This document shows positions 38,353-56,644 of a stretch of DNA of 64,000 bases, piece after piece. The notes beneath the pieces were generated by a model. That model saw nothing but the letters and a program-made list of their open reading frames with translations, was not told where the DNA came from and ran no database searches. Numbering within the stretch: position 1 is the first letter of the stretch; each line of letters starts with the position of its first letter. Both the position numbers and the translations under genes were made by a program. Location: contig JBAJFE010000016.1 in assembly GCA_037903355.1 (NCBI GenBank), positions 248,001 through 312,000 on the forward strand, written 5' to 3'. This stretch comes from Trichuris trichiura. Its lineage: Eukaryota; Nematoda; Enoplea; Trichinellida; Trichuridae.

Positions 38353-38720
38353 TACGAAACGTTAGCAATAAAAATAATCAAGTTAGAAGTACAGTACGAA
38401 AACAAAATACCGCAGCTACTGGAAATCGACATTTAAGCTTGATAAAGTCATATTTGATGTCATGTTTAACCAGGAATTTGTAAATGTGTTTACTTTCATC
38501 CTTCTCCGTACAAGCGCCCGCGGGATAATTTTGTTCGGTCGTCAAATATGATTACAGTGAAACATGAGCAATAAAAATAATCAAGTTAGAAGCACAGTAC
38601 GAAAATAAGTCACCTGCGAATCACCATTTAAGCTTATTGAAGAGTTTTATTTGACAGCATATTTAACCCTCTCACTAAAAGCACGTATAGCATAATTCTA
38701 TTCGGCCATTCAACACAGCC
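38353..38720. repeat. Two-copy direct repeat, period 203 bp
   Basis: The block beginning AGCAATAAAAATAATCAAG at 38364 recurs at 38567. The following ATTTAAGCTT and TATTTAACC blocks, and a GATAATTTTGTTCGG / CATAATTCTATTCGG pair, keep the same spacing. Copies are diverged, so the duplication is old. It lies in the 3' flank of VPS28. Confidence 0.7.
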
Positions 38721-38777
38721 GCTCCGTTTATGTGCCACTGTACGTAGAGAAAGTCGTGCCTGCGAGAACCACAAAGG

Positions 38778-39404
38778 CTAACCATTGTGCAAAAATTTGT
38801 TGAATGCGTTGTATGCAAATTCGACGTCAAAAACCATCTGTCGAGCTTGGTCCGAGTCTAATTCTTCGGCAGCACGCATAGAGTCCAATGTATCGAGCCA
38901 TTGTTGAACTTTCGCCTTTCCTTCAAAGTCGCTAGGCAAAGAGCTCATGCGACCCATTGTGTCCACGAGATCTCGCAAGTCGGGATGCAATTCGTCAACG
39001 GCGCGAATCTCAAGTTTCAGCTTGTCCATAACCGTAATAAATAAGGAGACAATATCGGCAATGCATCTGCTTGTGTTGCCTTTATCATCCTTTATTGTGA
39101 TTGGTCTATTTTCGCTAATTCGCTCAAGAGCGGATGGACATTTGAGCCGAAAGAATGAGGCAAAAATCGGGATAGACGCAAACTCACCATGGACCAACTT
39201 AAACGCTGCCTTTATCTGCACAAGCAACTTCGAACAGGCGGCAGTGTATTCCTGCGGTTGCACAGCATCGCGAATGTAAGCTTTCTCCAAATGTTCAAGC
39301 GTATTCAGTAATGCGTACAACTCGGCGTAATTATCATATCTTTCACGTTCCAAAGCGTTAGTATACAATTTCACTTCGTTGTAAAGCGCGGACGAACTAG
39401 CCAT
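38778..39404 (-). CDS. VPS28: VPS28, subunit of ESCRT-I
   Basis: An uninterrupted frame of 208 codons matches VPS28 from end to end. The N-terminal part (about 1-110) has the [24 protein letters not shown] block and the [19 protein letters not shown] block that packs on TSG101 and VPS37. The C-terminal four-helix domain (about 115-208) opens with [10 protein letters not shown], continues [28 protein letters not shown], and ends [14 protein letters not shown]. This domain binds ESCRT-II/III partners. The family is usually near 220 residues, so the protein is essentially complete. It sorts ubiquitinated cargo at endosomes. The coding region is intronless, unlike all its neighbours. TTTCTAGTTTCAG sits just 3 nt before the ATG, so either a 5' intron or a spliced leader joins there. 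Confidence 0.97.
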   Translation of the reverse strand: MASSSALYNEVKLYTNALERERYDNYAELYALLNTLEHLEKAYIRDAVQPQEYTAACSKLLVQIKAAFKLVHGEFASIPIFASFFRLKCPSALERISENRPITIKDDKGNTSRCIADIVSLFITVMDKLKLEIRAVDELHPDLRDLVDTMGRMSSLPSDFEGKAKVQQWLDTLDSMRAAEELDSDQARQMVFDVEFAYNAFNKFLHNG

Positions 39405-39909
39405 GCCCTGAAACTAGAAATTAAACAACCACACAAGACCACATGCTCATTAAAATTTGTGAAATGAGTAAAAATTTGCTCTGGCGTGCTTAAGAAACCC
39501 CTAGCGAGCGCATTCACGACACCACTACAAAGAAAAAGAAACAACAGCAGCTACAAGCTACAGTCTCTCTAGCTGCCTGAAAACACTAAATGTCTTGCAC
39601 ATCAAAAAAGCGCTTATTATTCCAATTACGCATCTTGCGTAATAAAATGTAAATTTAGTCACCTTCAAGGATGCACAAAAGTTTTAAAAGCCCTCCTTTT
39701 TTTATTCACATTTATTTTTCGTTACTTTTTAGCAACCCGCTGCGCGAGTAAGTTTATTTGCGTAAATATTCCATCGTACGTTTATCAAGCAGCGCGTGCT
39801 GCATTTTAAAACTAGGCTAAAAATTATTAAGACAATTTTTAAGCAACTCGGCGGTGAGCAACCTGCGCATCAAACTTTCCGCTATCAATTTTGTTTTCCT
39901 CCAAGCGCA
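39405..39909. promoter_or_regulatory. Divergent promoter region of VPS28 and SCOC
   Basis: The start codons are 505 nt apart and point away from each other. The sequence has no recognisable core motif beyond AT-rich stretches. A shared bidirectional promoter is likely but inferred. Confidence 0.45.
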
Positions 39910-40451
39910 ATGTCCGCCGAGCTTAGTGCTATGGGCGAAAATGCTGATTTTCCTTTAGCGGACGAGTCAGGTAGGGTTAAGAGCGGCTGTAGGATTCGAG
40001 CCAAAATATTCCTTAGATGAAGCGTCACTGGATGGATCCCAAAGTCTTCCCAAGCCGGCACAACCTCTTCCGAAAGCAAGTAAGTTGCCTGATCAGATTA
40101 ATTCAGCCATTGCGTAATTTACGTGAGCTTAAAGTGCATTCGAATCGCATAAATTTATTATTCGAGTTGTGGTCCTTTGCAGACGCGGACGACAGCGAAG
40201 ATAGGGAAGAAAAAAGTCGATTGATTTCGCAAATCCTCGAACTGCAAAGCACGCTTGAAGGTAACAATAAACAGCGTTTTCGTATTGTAAAATATGCATG
40301 CGTAGAATTGTCGCTGCGAGTGGACCGTGTCAAAGAGGAAAGCCTAAAGCTGCGATCGGAAAATGAAGTTCTCGGTCAATACATTGGTAATCTGATGGCA
40401 GCCAGCTCTGTTTTCCAGTCGGCTAATCCAAAGGCGAAAGCGAAAAACTAG
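39910..40451 (+). CDS. SCOC/unc-69: SCOC/UNC-69 short coiled-coil protein
   Basis: Four exons join in frame: 39910-39970, 40017-40079, 40183-40260 and 40306-40451. They encode 115 residues. Intron 1 is 46 nt and intron 3 is 45 nt. The first 45 residues are variable and acidic/proline-rich. Residues about 50-108 match the conserved SCOC coiled coil: [42 protein letters not shown], then [10 protein letters not shown], with a basic tail (KAKAKN). SCOC is a Golgi-associated coiled-coil protein that binds Arl1-type GTPases and FEZ/UNC-76. It functions in axon outgrowth, synaptic vesicle transport and starvation-induced autophagy. Confidence 0.95.
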
Positions 40452-41642
40452 TTGCTTCTGCCTGCTTGCTTTAAATGATTCTTTTAATGCCTCATCCGAC
40501 GCCTCAAGGTGCGTTACGTCTTCTCGCTATTCTTGGAGTCCGCAAGTAGCTATTTTTCTTACTTATACGCTTGAAATCGTGAAAAAGTACGTTTTAATAT
40601 TCAAGCGAAGCTTTTATTGCAATGCTTGCCGTTTGTGGGTTCACTTTAACGTACGTAAGGCAGTTACTCGTCTTCTACCAGTAAAAATGACGTAAACTTT
40701 TTATTCGTTGTAAAAGGTAACCCATAAGTCCATTTGTTCTTGTTGTTATTCATAATTTCAATATTTCAAAGTTTTCTGACTCACTATAAAAGTATTACTG
40801 AGAACAGAAGTGCTACGGCTAATTTCGTTGGGTTTTGTAGATAAAATAACAGCTTTTAAAAATTACACCATTGTTATATTATTCCTGGTAAACACTGAAA
40901 CCGCGTTGTTCAAACTGTAGCTCGTTAAGGGCGTTGGAATAATTTGAAGTCAAAGTGATCTGCAGGTACGATGCCTACTGTCATTGACATTCAAATATTT
41001 GAACGTTAGAGACTGAAAATTACCTGCGAATCATTATGCTATTACAGTACACGCTTCATATTTAAAAATTGTTTACCGAAGCGGTTTCTTCAAAGCAATT
41101 AACAGCTTTTATAGGAGCTCGCATATTTTGAAATGAATAAGCTGGTTTGTTTTAATAGTGCTTCAGTTGCTTGTAATATTGCTGATGTGTTCTTCGTTTA
41201 TTTTTTTCTGGTGAAATTCTAAGTTGTTTTCTAACTAATCTAAAAGACGGCGACAAATATCGGCTAGTCTTCCGACGGTGTTCTTACAGGCTTTGCTATT
41301 CGCTGAAAAGATCAATAAGAGCTGACACTAACGAGCCGTCGTTTCGAACCTGTTCATCCTTGAGAGCTTTCAACATAGGAAAACAACCACTTATGAAATG
41401 TCTCCAAAGCGATGTTGCCCTACACAACATTGCTTAACTCTTCCTATGATGGAGAGGATAATTGTACAATCGATTGATTAATGTGAGTCTCCTAAAGGTT
41501 TCGTGTTAACAGTAATTCGAGCTGAAAGCTGATGAGTGAATAGAAAATATCATCGGAAAGCATTATACTCTAAAATATTGTTCGCATACACAAATATAAC
41601 CGCTACAATAGCGCCGAGATAAGAAGGCTGAAACAAATCGAT
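40452..41642. other. Interval between convergent SCOC and BCAS3
   Basis: AT-rich, no gene recognised. It should contain the 3' UTRs of both genes. TTTATT near 41,196 would be AATAAA for BCAS3 on the minus strand. Confidence 0.45.
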
Positions 41643-46871
<5,229 letters not shown>

Positions 46872-49800
46872 GGCTTTGCAATTTCTCAATTAGCCACTTA
46901 CATTGCAAGCAGAGCAATGCTAGCGAAAAAGTTTGCCTAGGCGAACGAGCAAAACACTTCGTTGCCTTAGCTGCAAACAGTCACTTCCTCAATGACCGAA
47001 CGGCGATTACGGCGTTCCGTGAAGAAAACGCGAAGAAAAAGTTAAAAAGCGGCAAATCGGTAAAACTGATTGCGCAGGTTCTGACGTCGCACCGATGCAT
47101 CCCTGAAATTAAAATCGGTATGGATCAACAAGCCGATAGAAAGTCGAAGATTTATACAGTAGGACAAATGATAGTTAGGTCTGAATAAATACCTACTGAT
47201 TCGTTTGCGCTTTCAAGACTGTTGCACGGCGCCTTTTAAATCAAACGAAAAAAAATTAACCAATCAAATATATTTTGTAATCTACAAATTTAAGGAAGAG
47301 TATCTTGTGGAAACAAAGAATCAAACGGGTTTGCGCGAAATCGACAGACCAGCTTGAGCATTGATTCCTTAGCTGTTTAGCTTTTTTGACGAGCTGTTCT
47401 TTTGCTCTTGTGTCGTTTCGTCTTCAGCAGCCGAGGGAGTAACTCGTTTAAACGATGTTTACTTGATTATTGCGAAAATATGCGTTCCCGCTCCTGCGAA
47501 TTCTCATAATTATTTAAGTCGTTTAGATGGATAGGTTTTAGTAAATGATGTCGTCATATCTAACCATTTATGTCAGGTAAGTATAGCAAGCTTCACAGAT
47601 TTCAACTGTGCATTGTTTAGTAGCCTTTGAAAATCCTGACATGTTTTCGGTGGATAAATGGCAGAAAAAGCTCCGCTCTCTCAGCTGAAATGAAGGTTTA
47701 CCCGCTGGATTGCACCTTGCTGATTTAGTGATTTGCAGGGTGTCAGAATGAAAAGGTGCCTGCTAATCAAAGTAAATATTCTGAAAATGTCCTGCTAACA
47801 TTTCGTTCTAAAGGATAATGTAATGCATTGAATAGAAGTGGCTTAATAAGATCGAACAGAAGAATGAAAATAATTTTCCAAAATGCGCCCCAAAAATTCT
47901 ATTTGTTTTTTGAATTTTTCAACTGTCACCGAGTCCCACTATCGTTACTGGACAGTAATGAACAAGAAGATTGTAAACTTTGCAGAATCGATATCGAAAA
48001 TAATTTTTTTCTTAGCCATAAAAATTCTTTTAACTCAGAAAAATTTAAATTTTCAAATTGTCACCTACAGTAATTCCTTGTTGTCAAGTTCGTAGCAGAT
48101 ACACCCTGCTTTTTGAGCAGTCTGTTGAAAGAAAAAGCTTCAAAACTTTCAGGACCATGTGAAGAAAAGCCAATAAGGATATTGAAAGCTTCAGAAAAGC
48201 TTTCTTAAATAAAGTGTTCAAATAATGAGATAGTCTTAATTATTTATCGGCACGAAAACATGTTTTCCTGTTAGCAAAAGCCGTGTTTTCAAATGCAATA
48301 TGGTTTGGGAATACTAAGAAATAAATTTCGCTTATAATTCCCAGTCCATTTAAAGATATAGTAATAAGCGATCAGCAGGTTCAGTCGTTCAAATATTCAA
48401 AGAAAGGTTTCGTTTCTTAGGAATCTTAGCTCATCTTCAACTTTATCGTTCTCGCAGTTATTTTGCGGGTGTCAGACTTTTGCATACCACTCTTTTGGGG
48501 AAGTTTTCATGAGCAAAATTTCATTCGGCAGTTACTTATCGTCATTCGCTGTGGCTTTGGAAATAAAGAACAAAAAACTGACCACAACGCCTAAGTAAGT
48601 TTTCATAGCGCTAATAAATTTTTTTTGCGCTATCGCCTCACGATCATTAGCGCTTGTTAAGTCTTAGAAGACGTTCCGTTGCAGACAGGTTTGACACAGT
48701 TTTTGTTGCTATTGACTTATACGAATCCAATTTGATAGTTTTCAGTGCAATTAACCAATTTTAAAATTACCCATACAGCTATTGCTTGTTTGTCGCGCAA
48801 TTTCAGTCCTTTGGTAAAACCTAAATTTTTTATTTTCAGTCCGTACGTTGCTCTTACAGAATTTGCGTTCATTTGCGAATGCGTGCATAATAGTATGCGG
48901 TGTTCCATTTTGAAAAATAAACGGAACTATGGCTTATTTTTAGGAATCTGTCAAACTTGTTCATTCCACAGTTCTTGCTTGAACAGGTAAATGCGGTTTA
49001 AACTTGTCGCTCCTAATACGCCCCTGAATTTGTCACTTTTCTTTGCATGCTGACGACAGCATGCGTGTAATCTGAAAGCTCCAGCTAATTACACTAAATA
49101 GGATAAGGTGATTTCAGCTCCGAACATGTTTAAGCCTTCAAAAATGAACTAGACGAAAAACACAAAATCTTCAATTTCAGCTTTATTAGACCTTCAAGAA
49201 GCGCCTTCCCTTAAAGACAACGGTTTGACGCATTCAGTAGCAATATGCGGCCAGAAACGAGTTCGTTCGCCTTAAAGTTGCAATGGCACAAGAAATTCAA
49301 ATTATTTGCATGGAAGCTCAGCCGCCAGATTTATTTAGCATTTTAGTCCAGCGGCTCTAACGTTAATCTGCGGTTGGCAAAACTTAAAAAAAACCAAAAC
49401 TGCAGCGAAGTTTTCAGGATTCCTCCGATCCTGTCGGCAGCGCTTTGATAATATATCTGTTAGAAGTATTCAAAATTCAAAATAATTTGCATAAACTATT
49501 CGACATTAACCAGTCAGTGTGCCTTGAACTATACGAAAAGTTGTGGTAAGAATTCATCCGGCCTCTTTTGAAATTTGACTCAATAACTTTGTCCGCCTAT
49601 TGCTTTTCTTACTTCCTTAAGGAGAAAGGAGTAGCCAATACGAATGCTGAGCCTTTTTACCATTTTGAGCAAACAATATTTTAATAGGTATGCGCATTTT
49701 AAATGATTGTTGTACGTAGCAAAAATTTTATTAATAATACCCATTAGTCGATCTTTTCTCTGAGATGTTAACTTGTTTACAACAGACGAATTAGTCTCTT

Positions 49801-52800
49801 CGTTTTATAGACCCTAGCAAGCAATTATGCTAATTTATTTTCGTCGCTTAAAAGGTTATCAATACAAATAATGAGTTCATTCAATTTTAGGCAATTCCCA
49901 CGAGGACAATTCCACAGAACGTTAAACTGGGTAAGCTGTTTGAACGGCCACTTAAACCGTTCAATTTTTTTTTAAAGCCGATACTAATAAGCAAGCTTAA
50001 CTCCTTATATAGCGGCATTGAAACTGCCTCAGAATTTGTTTCAACGCGCCGTAAAATTTTCAGTTTGCTCTGCACCTTATAAGCTAAGATTTGATAAGAA
50101 AAACTAAGTCATTTTTAAACTTTCTTATCAGGCTACGACTTCTTTGCAAACAATTGCTTTACCAAGAAGTTTCGCATGGCAGTACTAAACGCTTGGTCAA
50201 CTGCTTTCCTTACTTAGTGTCAAAGGCAAAGCAGGTTTTCTATAAGCGCGTTTTAAAAGTTGCTTATGCTCTTTAAATGTATTTCCAAGTCTTACTTGCC
50301 CATGAAAAGTCGTTGATTTTAATATTTCTGACGCAAGGCGCGGTAATCGATGAGCTCTAACGCTGAAAAGTTTATCTGCACTAAGATTGAGGAGTTTGAA
50401 AACTTTATTCACTTTCTAAAGGGCGCTCCTACGGTAGCTCAGGCTGAAAAGATTTGAAAAAATTCTGCGTAGGTCGAGTATAATATTATTGGCAATTTGC
50501 CAAGTCCACATGACGGACGCTAAATGCTTGGCGTGAAGATGAAATTGAAACGCGGAAAAAAATTTTGCTACATTGATAGGCAGAGTCATTTACAATGCTG
50601 CTTATTTTTCTTTTGTCAGACAAAGAGCTCATGCTGGTTTCTTTGTTCGATTCGGCAACAAAGGGACAGTCGAACAGTGGCCCGATTGAAGGCAAAGGGC
50701 AAACAAGATTTTCAATGGGGAAAGGTGCCGCTTTTGTTTGACTGCCGAAATGCTATCTTCGCATTTGGCTTTTGAAAACGATGAATATACTTTGTCCCCC
50801 AAAGACGTTGTCAGCTCGTGGAGAACGCCAACCTTTTGCACACAATGATTTTGGGTACACGTTGATTTTCCATTCAGCTTTTCGCACATCCATCCTCACC
50901 GTTGCCAACTGATGAAGGTGAAATTTTTATCAAACTGACACCTCCACTGTTTGCTCAAGCGCTCCTGCTCCCCTTACGCAGTTGATTAATTGTGGAAAAA
51001 TGTCTACCTGCCGCTTAGCGTGACAACAAAGTTGATTCTACCTCCAAAACAAGGAAGCAACATGCCGGCTGACAATTTGCAAAACGCCTTCGCTTTTCCC
51101 CTTCTTCCTACCAGCTGTTCGGTACAGCAATACAATAAGAGCAAACAAACGGGCCCACTTTCAATCTCCCCCATTGAGGTTGAGCGCAACGGTACAAACG
51201 CTTTTGTGTCAAAAAAAAGGCATTTTCCCTTTTTTGGAACCCCCTTTTCTAAACTTTATAGTTGATAATGGTGTGCAAGTTCATTTTTTGAAAATTCAAA
51301 TTCCAGACAGCGACAGGTGGCGTCATGATCTTAGACAGCGTCGTTGTCTGCTTTAGACGCGCGCATGCAAATTTTCTACTGATAAGAACAAGCGCAGCGT
51401 CTCCAATCTTGTTGACAAGCTACAGCTTCACTGATGACGTCAGACCAAACAGGTATGCTTAGAAAACATCCTTATTTTTCCACTTTTTTTTAGAGTTTGC
51501 ACCCATCCATCCTCAAAGGGCGCTGCAGGGTGCAGAGCTTATTGTAGAATTGGAAAGCCATGACAATTGTCACTTAATGGGTGAATTAGCTAGCAATTGA
51601 AGACACAGGTTGCGGCATTACGAGGACAATGAAGAAAATGTTGTCCCGACTACTCAAACGACTGTCATTCAAGCCGTTGAGCGCGGTATTATCCCAACAA
51701 TTGTTAAGCACTACTTCAGTTATTGTTCAACAGATTATCCATGAATCAATAGCAGCTTGACGTAATGCCTTTCCATTGTTCATAGGTTTGAGCAGAGGAA
51801 CTAAGTAAGGTTGAGTTGATGGTTTGAAGTTTGCCTAGCTGCCATTAGAAGGGGTAAATTGCCGATGAAGCTATTTACTTCCGATGGAAAGCGCAGACTT
51901 TGTGTTGGCAAATAGCCAACTTGAATAGTCGCAGCGAAAGTGACTGCTTTGACAGCTACCGCTTTGAATTTGCCATGCTTGCCTTTCTTTTCCGCTTAGG
52001 GATTTCCCTCTGCCACCTTTCTGTTTCAGGGCGCGTCACGGCACCCTATTGTTACCTTTCAAGCTGTTCATGAAGCTTCTCTATTATTAAGTGGAATCTC
52101 TTATTTGCAAGTCTGAGGAAAAAGAGCTGAAATGCTTGGTCAGCCAATGTAGGTTTTTGAAATTTTACAATTAGTCATACCTTCTCTACACTCTGCTTCC
52201 CACGAAGGGCTGCGACGTCGGGACAGCGGTCGTTCCTATTCTGTCGCTTTTCACAGATATTATCTTTCTCTTTCTCTTCGTCTATCGCTTTCCATAGAGC
52301 GCCTCAAGCTGTTCAGCCTTCTTTTGTCTGCTTTTTCAATCATCAATTTCGTAAAAGTGACTTAACAATGCAACTTTTAAAAATGGAGAACGATCATATC
52401 TACGCAGAACAGCTCAAACATTGAAACATGGCCTCGCTGAGATGGTGTCGATGGGCGGCAAGGAAGGAATCTGGAAATCTTAGTCGAATGCAACGCAATT
52501 AACGATGTAATTAAGCCGGCGATATTGACTGACAAGTATTTGTGTCGCGACCTCAAACGCTCGACCAATACTCGCTGCCTATTTCGGCTGAACTTTGCTG
52601 AAAAGCAAAATGATGATGAGACATTGGAAAATGCAATGCTCCGGAGAGCTGCTAGTCTCTATGGGCGAAGAGTCAATGAGCCAATTTGGCAATACTGTCA
52701 CCACATCTCGTGTGATTTCACGTTCAGATTTGGTGTCAAGGTATCACTAGCGCTTATGGCGCTGCTACCGGCGAACTATTCTCAACGTGAAGCCCTGTTT

Positions 52801-54617
52801 TCTGCTACTTACTGTAGCAACTTTCCGTCTAACATTGAGCAGCAACATTTGAGGTCAATTTGGACTCGCGAGCTTAGTGACTCGCTCTATGTTGATCAGC
52901 TGAGCATCCCTGAAAGACGTCTCGAATTGAGAAGGCCAAGGGAGCAGGTCAACAACGAAGAAAATGAAATTAAATGGCAATTAGTCACTGGTTGAGCTGG
53001 CAATTCCAGCAGGAGTGATCTTGTTTAGCGCTTGCGCACCCAGCAGAGTTGGTCAATAATAGTGAAAAATTCAATTTTCCATTTGCCCACGCATGGAAAG
53101 GCTCATGTCCTGCCATTTGCTATACCAATATCTGTTGTCAGCTTTGAGCTTTCGTTGGAAGAGAAAGCGAAGATAAGAAGGATAAACCGATCAGGTTTGG
53201 GGAGTTTTCTCATTTGAGTGCATGATAGGCCTACCCTCATTCACGTGACAGTAAGCAGACGCTTTGAATAAGTGTGCTCAATTCAAAAATGACTAAGAAT
53301 CTCATTAATGCGCTCATCTCTGGTGAGAAAATTCAAATTACAAGCTTGACAAAAGAAGCCAAGGCTAAAGTGCCACATGAGAAATCAGCGAATAGATTCG
53401 GCGAACCCAAAAGACTTCGTCTCTCATCAAGTAGCGATGGGGTTGTTTATCGCGTTGGAAAAAAATTGATACTGACCACTGATTGCAATAGTTGGCGCAG
53501 TCCGCCAACGCTGATCTATTGCAGCGAGACGGCGGAAAGAAGAAACGATGGCGAAACTTCATTCAACTCAATGCCACTGCCACTGTATTCAATTCAATAG
53601 GTCGCATATATTATGCTTGATTGATAAGAACACAGCGAAACACTGTTTGGCAAGCAGTGAATCACAAACTGTGTCATGCCGGATCCTTCAATAGCTTCTG
53701 GGTGAGATATTTGGCCAAAGGCAACAAAGCCTAATTCGTCGTACAGTGGAACCGGTGTTGACCATCATTAGTGGGTATATGAAATTTTTGAAAAGGCATA
53801 CTGTAAATTTGTCGTCATCACTTGGCCAGGAAGCGCCTATACGAATATTGCTATGTAATCTATGAACTGGACGGAACATGAGCGCGTGTAGACTTGTCTT
53901 TTGCAAAAACGGGGTGTCGGTTACAGCCGATATATTTTGTGACGTTTTCAACAACTGCCTTGAAGAGCTATCGTCAACTGGTTGGCAAATGATGGAATGC
54001 TCAGATTGATGAAATAGTTTTTCCCAACGCTTGCAAAGTTTGTCTAGAACCAGCGGACAGAGGGTTAGGCCATAGTTGTGCGTCAAAGCCGCCAACGCCC
54101 GCCAGTACATGCACAGTAATGCTCCGCGGCATATTCTAAGCAGCTACGCCAGGTTGAGTTCAATTTCAAATTTTCTACCTGCATAACGATGCGCAGGTAG
54201 TTGAATCATAGACAAACTGAATGGCCGCCAAGTGGCCGGCAAAGCCCTAATGCGACAGTCATTTTTCTTGACGCAACGTTGACTGACCTTGGAAGGCGGT
54301 GAAAACTTGACTTTGCGCAGTCTGCAAATTTTAAGACACCATCAAAGGACATGCAAAGATTGAGCGGCACTTTTGTCTGCCGACCCGTTCAGCCTGTTGG
54401 GGCTGATTTATTTTTCCGGCCAAAAAACTGCTTGAAGGCTGAATCGCCCGAAAAGGCTATTGCATATACTGCTCGCGTAAAATGAGAAAAAGGCTTTTCA
54501 AGTAGCTCAACATCCTTTTTTAGGCTGTAATTTTCTTAGCGTCAAGGATAAACTAAATATAACCGTATTTTCAGGTAGACGCTGACTTGTTGACAACGGT
54601 AGCGTTTGAATTTGAAA
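46872..54617. other. BCAS3-TBX2 interval, proximal part; no recognised gene
   Basis: No family motif found. The longest open frames are on the plus strand at 52,525-52,995 (156 codons, compositionally coding-like) and 53,274-53,600 (108 codons). Neither has a recognisable domain, and intervening stops break any joint reading. They could be remnants of a retroelement or a lineage-specific gene. The 47-50 kb part is AT-rich with stops in all frames. Confidence 0.4.
52525..52995 (+). other. Unidentified 156-codon open frame
   Basis: The frame is open for 156 codons with balanced amino-acid use and no homopolymers, which is unusual for this AT-rich flank. I recognise no domain, signal peptide or membrane segment. 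Its first codon is an ATG that lies in no obvious start context. It may be part of a decayed mobile element together with the frames at 53,032-53,217 and 53,274-53,600, or a fast-evolving gene. Confidence 0.25.
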
Positions 54618-54624
54618 AATGCAA

Positions 54625-54760
54625 ATAATTATCGCTCACCGACGCCAAGCCGGTGACGCTATGCAAATTTTGGTTGAGCGTCGCTTCATACTTCATACTC
54701 ACCGACGCCAAGCTGGTGACGCTATGCAAATTTTGGTTGAGCGTTATCTCAAACTGTGCT
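54625..54760. repeat. 63-bp tandem repeat array A (two units)
   Basis: Units begin CTCACCGACGC at 54635 and 54698. Each contains GACGCTATGCAAATTTTGG and then GAGCGT. The octamer ATGCAAAT, a POU-domain binding site, appears once per unit, with one more just before the array (54619). Confidence 0.9.
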
Positions 54761-56515
54761 CTTTGCGGACTGTGGTAGCTGACGTGTACGTATGCGCGCA
54801 AAGTGTGGTCAGTGAACTTTTGCGAATGGCCATTTTTTCAGTCAAACCACAAAGTATCAAAGCCCCTGAGGCAATGTTGTTAAGAGCAACTTCCGCGTCT
54901 GGAACAGTGAAACAGAGGCAAACGAAAAGCTTACTGTGACAATTGGTGAACAGCGATCCAGGTCGACTTCATTCTGTCGTCAATAAAGTTGACTGGATAA
55001 TTGGTGGAGGCAATGATGTCGATAAATCTAAATTACATTAATGATACCTGCGTTGCTTTTGTGACCGCTCATGAAAGCGGCTAACAGCGTTGTTCAAGTG
55101 AAAGCAATTTCACTTGTATCATTAACCTGCAACTCTTCGATCATCCGACCGATGGCTGCCTTTGACGCGTCCCTGTCATCTGTCATACTTTTGGTTTAGC
55201 TTCTAGACGGCAGCAGGTGATGGCCGGTCGAACGCCGCCGGTCATAAATCTGTTGGCCCCTTCTACTGCTGATTACCGCTGCCCACCTGAACAACACCCA
55301 AACTGGTTGTTTAAAACAAGTGAGAGAGAAAGAGCGAGAAAGCGCGCATTGTCCCCGCGGTTTTGCCTCTGCCTATGATCAATCATGCCGCATTCATCCA
55401 ATAGGCAATTCACTTCAACTACAATGTTCATTGATCTTCAAATAGTACACCGCTTCTTCACTTATTTGACCCACAAAATGCTATGCGTGTTCTTCACTCG
55501 CTGTCGGCCTGAAAGATTTCAAGAGGTCCCTGCGGGACACGCGTGGCCGCCCTTGCTCGCATCCTGTCGTTAGTCAGTCAATTGCCTCTTTCTTTCTCTT
55601 TTAGCCGTCGCGTCCAATGGACGCAAAATGTCAAGCTAGCAATTTTTCCGAACGTTCCCAACACCGGTCGATTTGCAGGTGCGCTTTGGTGAGCGATGCG
55701 GAAAAATGACATTGCTTCAAAATTAGCCGTATACAGGGCTGCTTCCGGCGCTACGCCGCCCATAGTGACAATCACTTCCGCTCGATTGACCTTACAGTAC
55801 TTAATCGGCATTACGACCCCCTTAAGCCAGCAAACCTATGACGGCTAATAGCTGCAGGGGATCATTCCTACATTGTCACGGTCAAACAGTCAGCAATGGC
55901 CAGCCAAAAGGTCAACACGCGTAGATAACTGAAGCGTTTGCCAACTGTATAAAGTTGCGACTTAATAAAATGTGCGCGCTTCCTTTGTGTCTTTCTGGTC
56001 AGTAAAAGGCTATCTCTAGCGGAAGGGGACACGCTGGCGCGTCTTAGCGATACTAGCGTCCTCTGTGATTGGCTGCACGCAGTTGCCTGAGATGTTGGCC
56101 ACGGTGGCCGTATGCATTCCAGCGATGGCAATCGAGACGTCAATGTTTCCATGCTGATTTTTAGCGGCTGACAAGTTGACGTCAGCAGCGGCAGTGACAG
56201 AAAGACCCTTAAACAATAGAACTGACTCATCTTACTGCCTCTAAAGCAATTTGTACCTAATTCAGCATGCGATTTTTAGCCAACAAACAAATGTACAAAA
56301 CTCAATCTTCCTAAAGGCGATAGTTAGCTATTTAAATCCTGTATGGGCAAGGCAGTGACAAATTTTGAAGGTCAAAAAACATTTGCACTTGATGCCTATG
56401 CAGTGAATTTTTGTTTTCAGCATTGGAACCGATCCAAGTTTCAAAAATTTGCATACTCACCGCGTTCGCTTGGTGTCACTCTGGTTAATAGCACGCGCGC
56501 TCAGAGATAAGACTC
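54761..56515. other. Spacer between the two repeat arrays
   Basis: No gene recognised. It contains a purine-rich GAGAGAGAAAGAGCGAG tract near 55,322 and scattered ATTTGCAT motifs (e.g. near 56,449). Overlapping open frames on the minus strand at 55,868-56,230 have no family match. Confidence 0.4.
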
Positions 56516-56587
56516 AAAAAATTTGCATAGCGTCGCTTCGGCGGTCTCGGAGATAAGACCGCTGAAGCGACGCTATGCAAATTTTTT
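56516..56587. repeat. Long hairpin with 32-nt arms and octamer ends
   Basis: Left arm 56516-56547 and right arm 56556-56587 are reverse complements apart from one G-T pair. The loop is 8 nt. Each arm carries TTTGCATAGCGTCGCTTC or its complement, so the hairpin shares both the octamer and the GCGTCGCTTC block with the adjacent 63-bp repeats. Confidence 0.92.
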
Positions 56588-56644
56588 TGAACAAATTCAG
56601 ACAGTCGACAAGCTTTGCAGACGATCATTTCTGCTGTGAGGACA

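Larger units (their letters stand above)
37066..38777. other. Interval between convergent GID4 and VPS28
   Basis: No gene is recognised. The right part holds a 203-bp direct duplication. TTTATT at 38646-38651 is AATAAA on the minus strand, about 130 nt past the VPS28 stop, and is a likely polyadenylation signal. Confidence 0.5.

Noticed and set aside
38947..39279. 110-codon plus-strand frame
   Set aside because: It is antisense to VPS28, whose product is identified over its full length.
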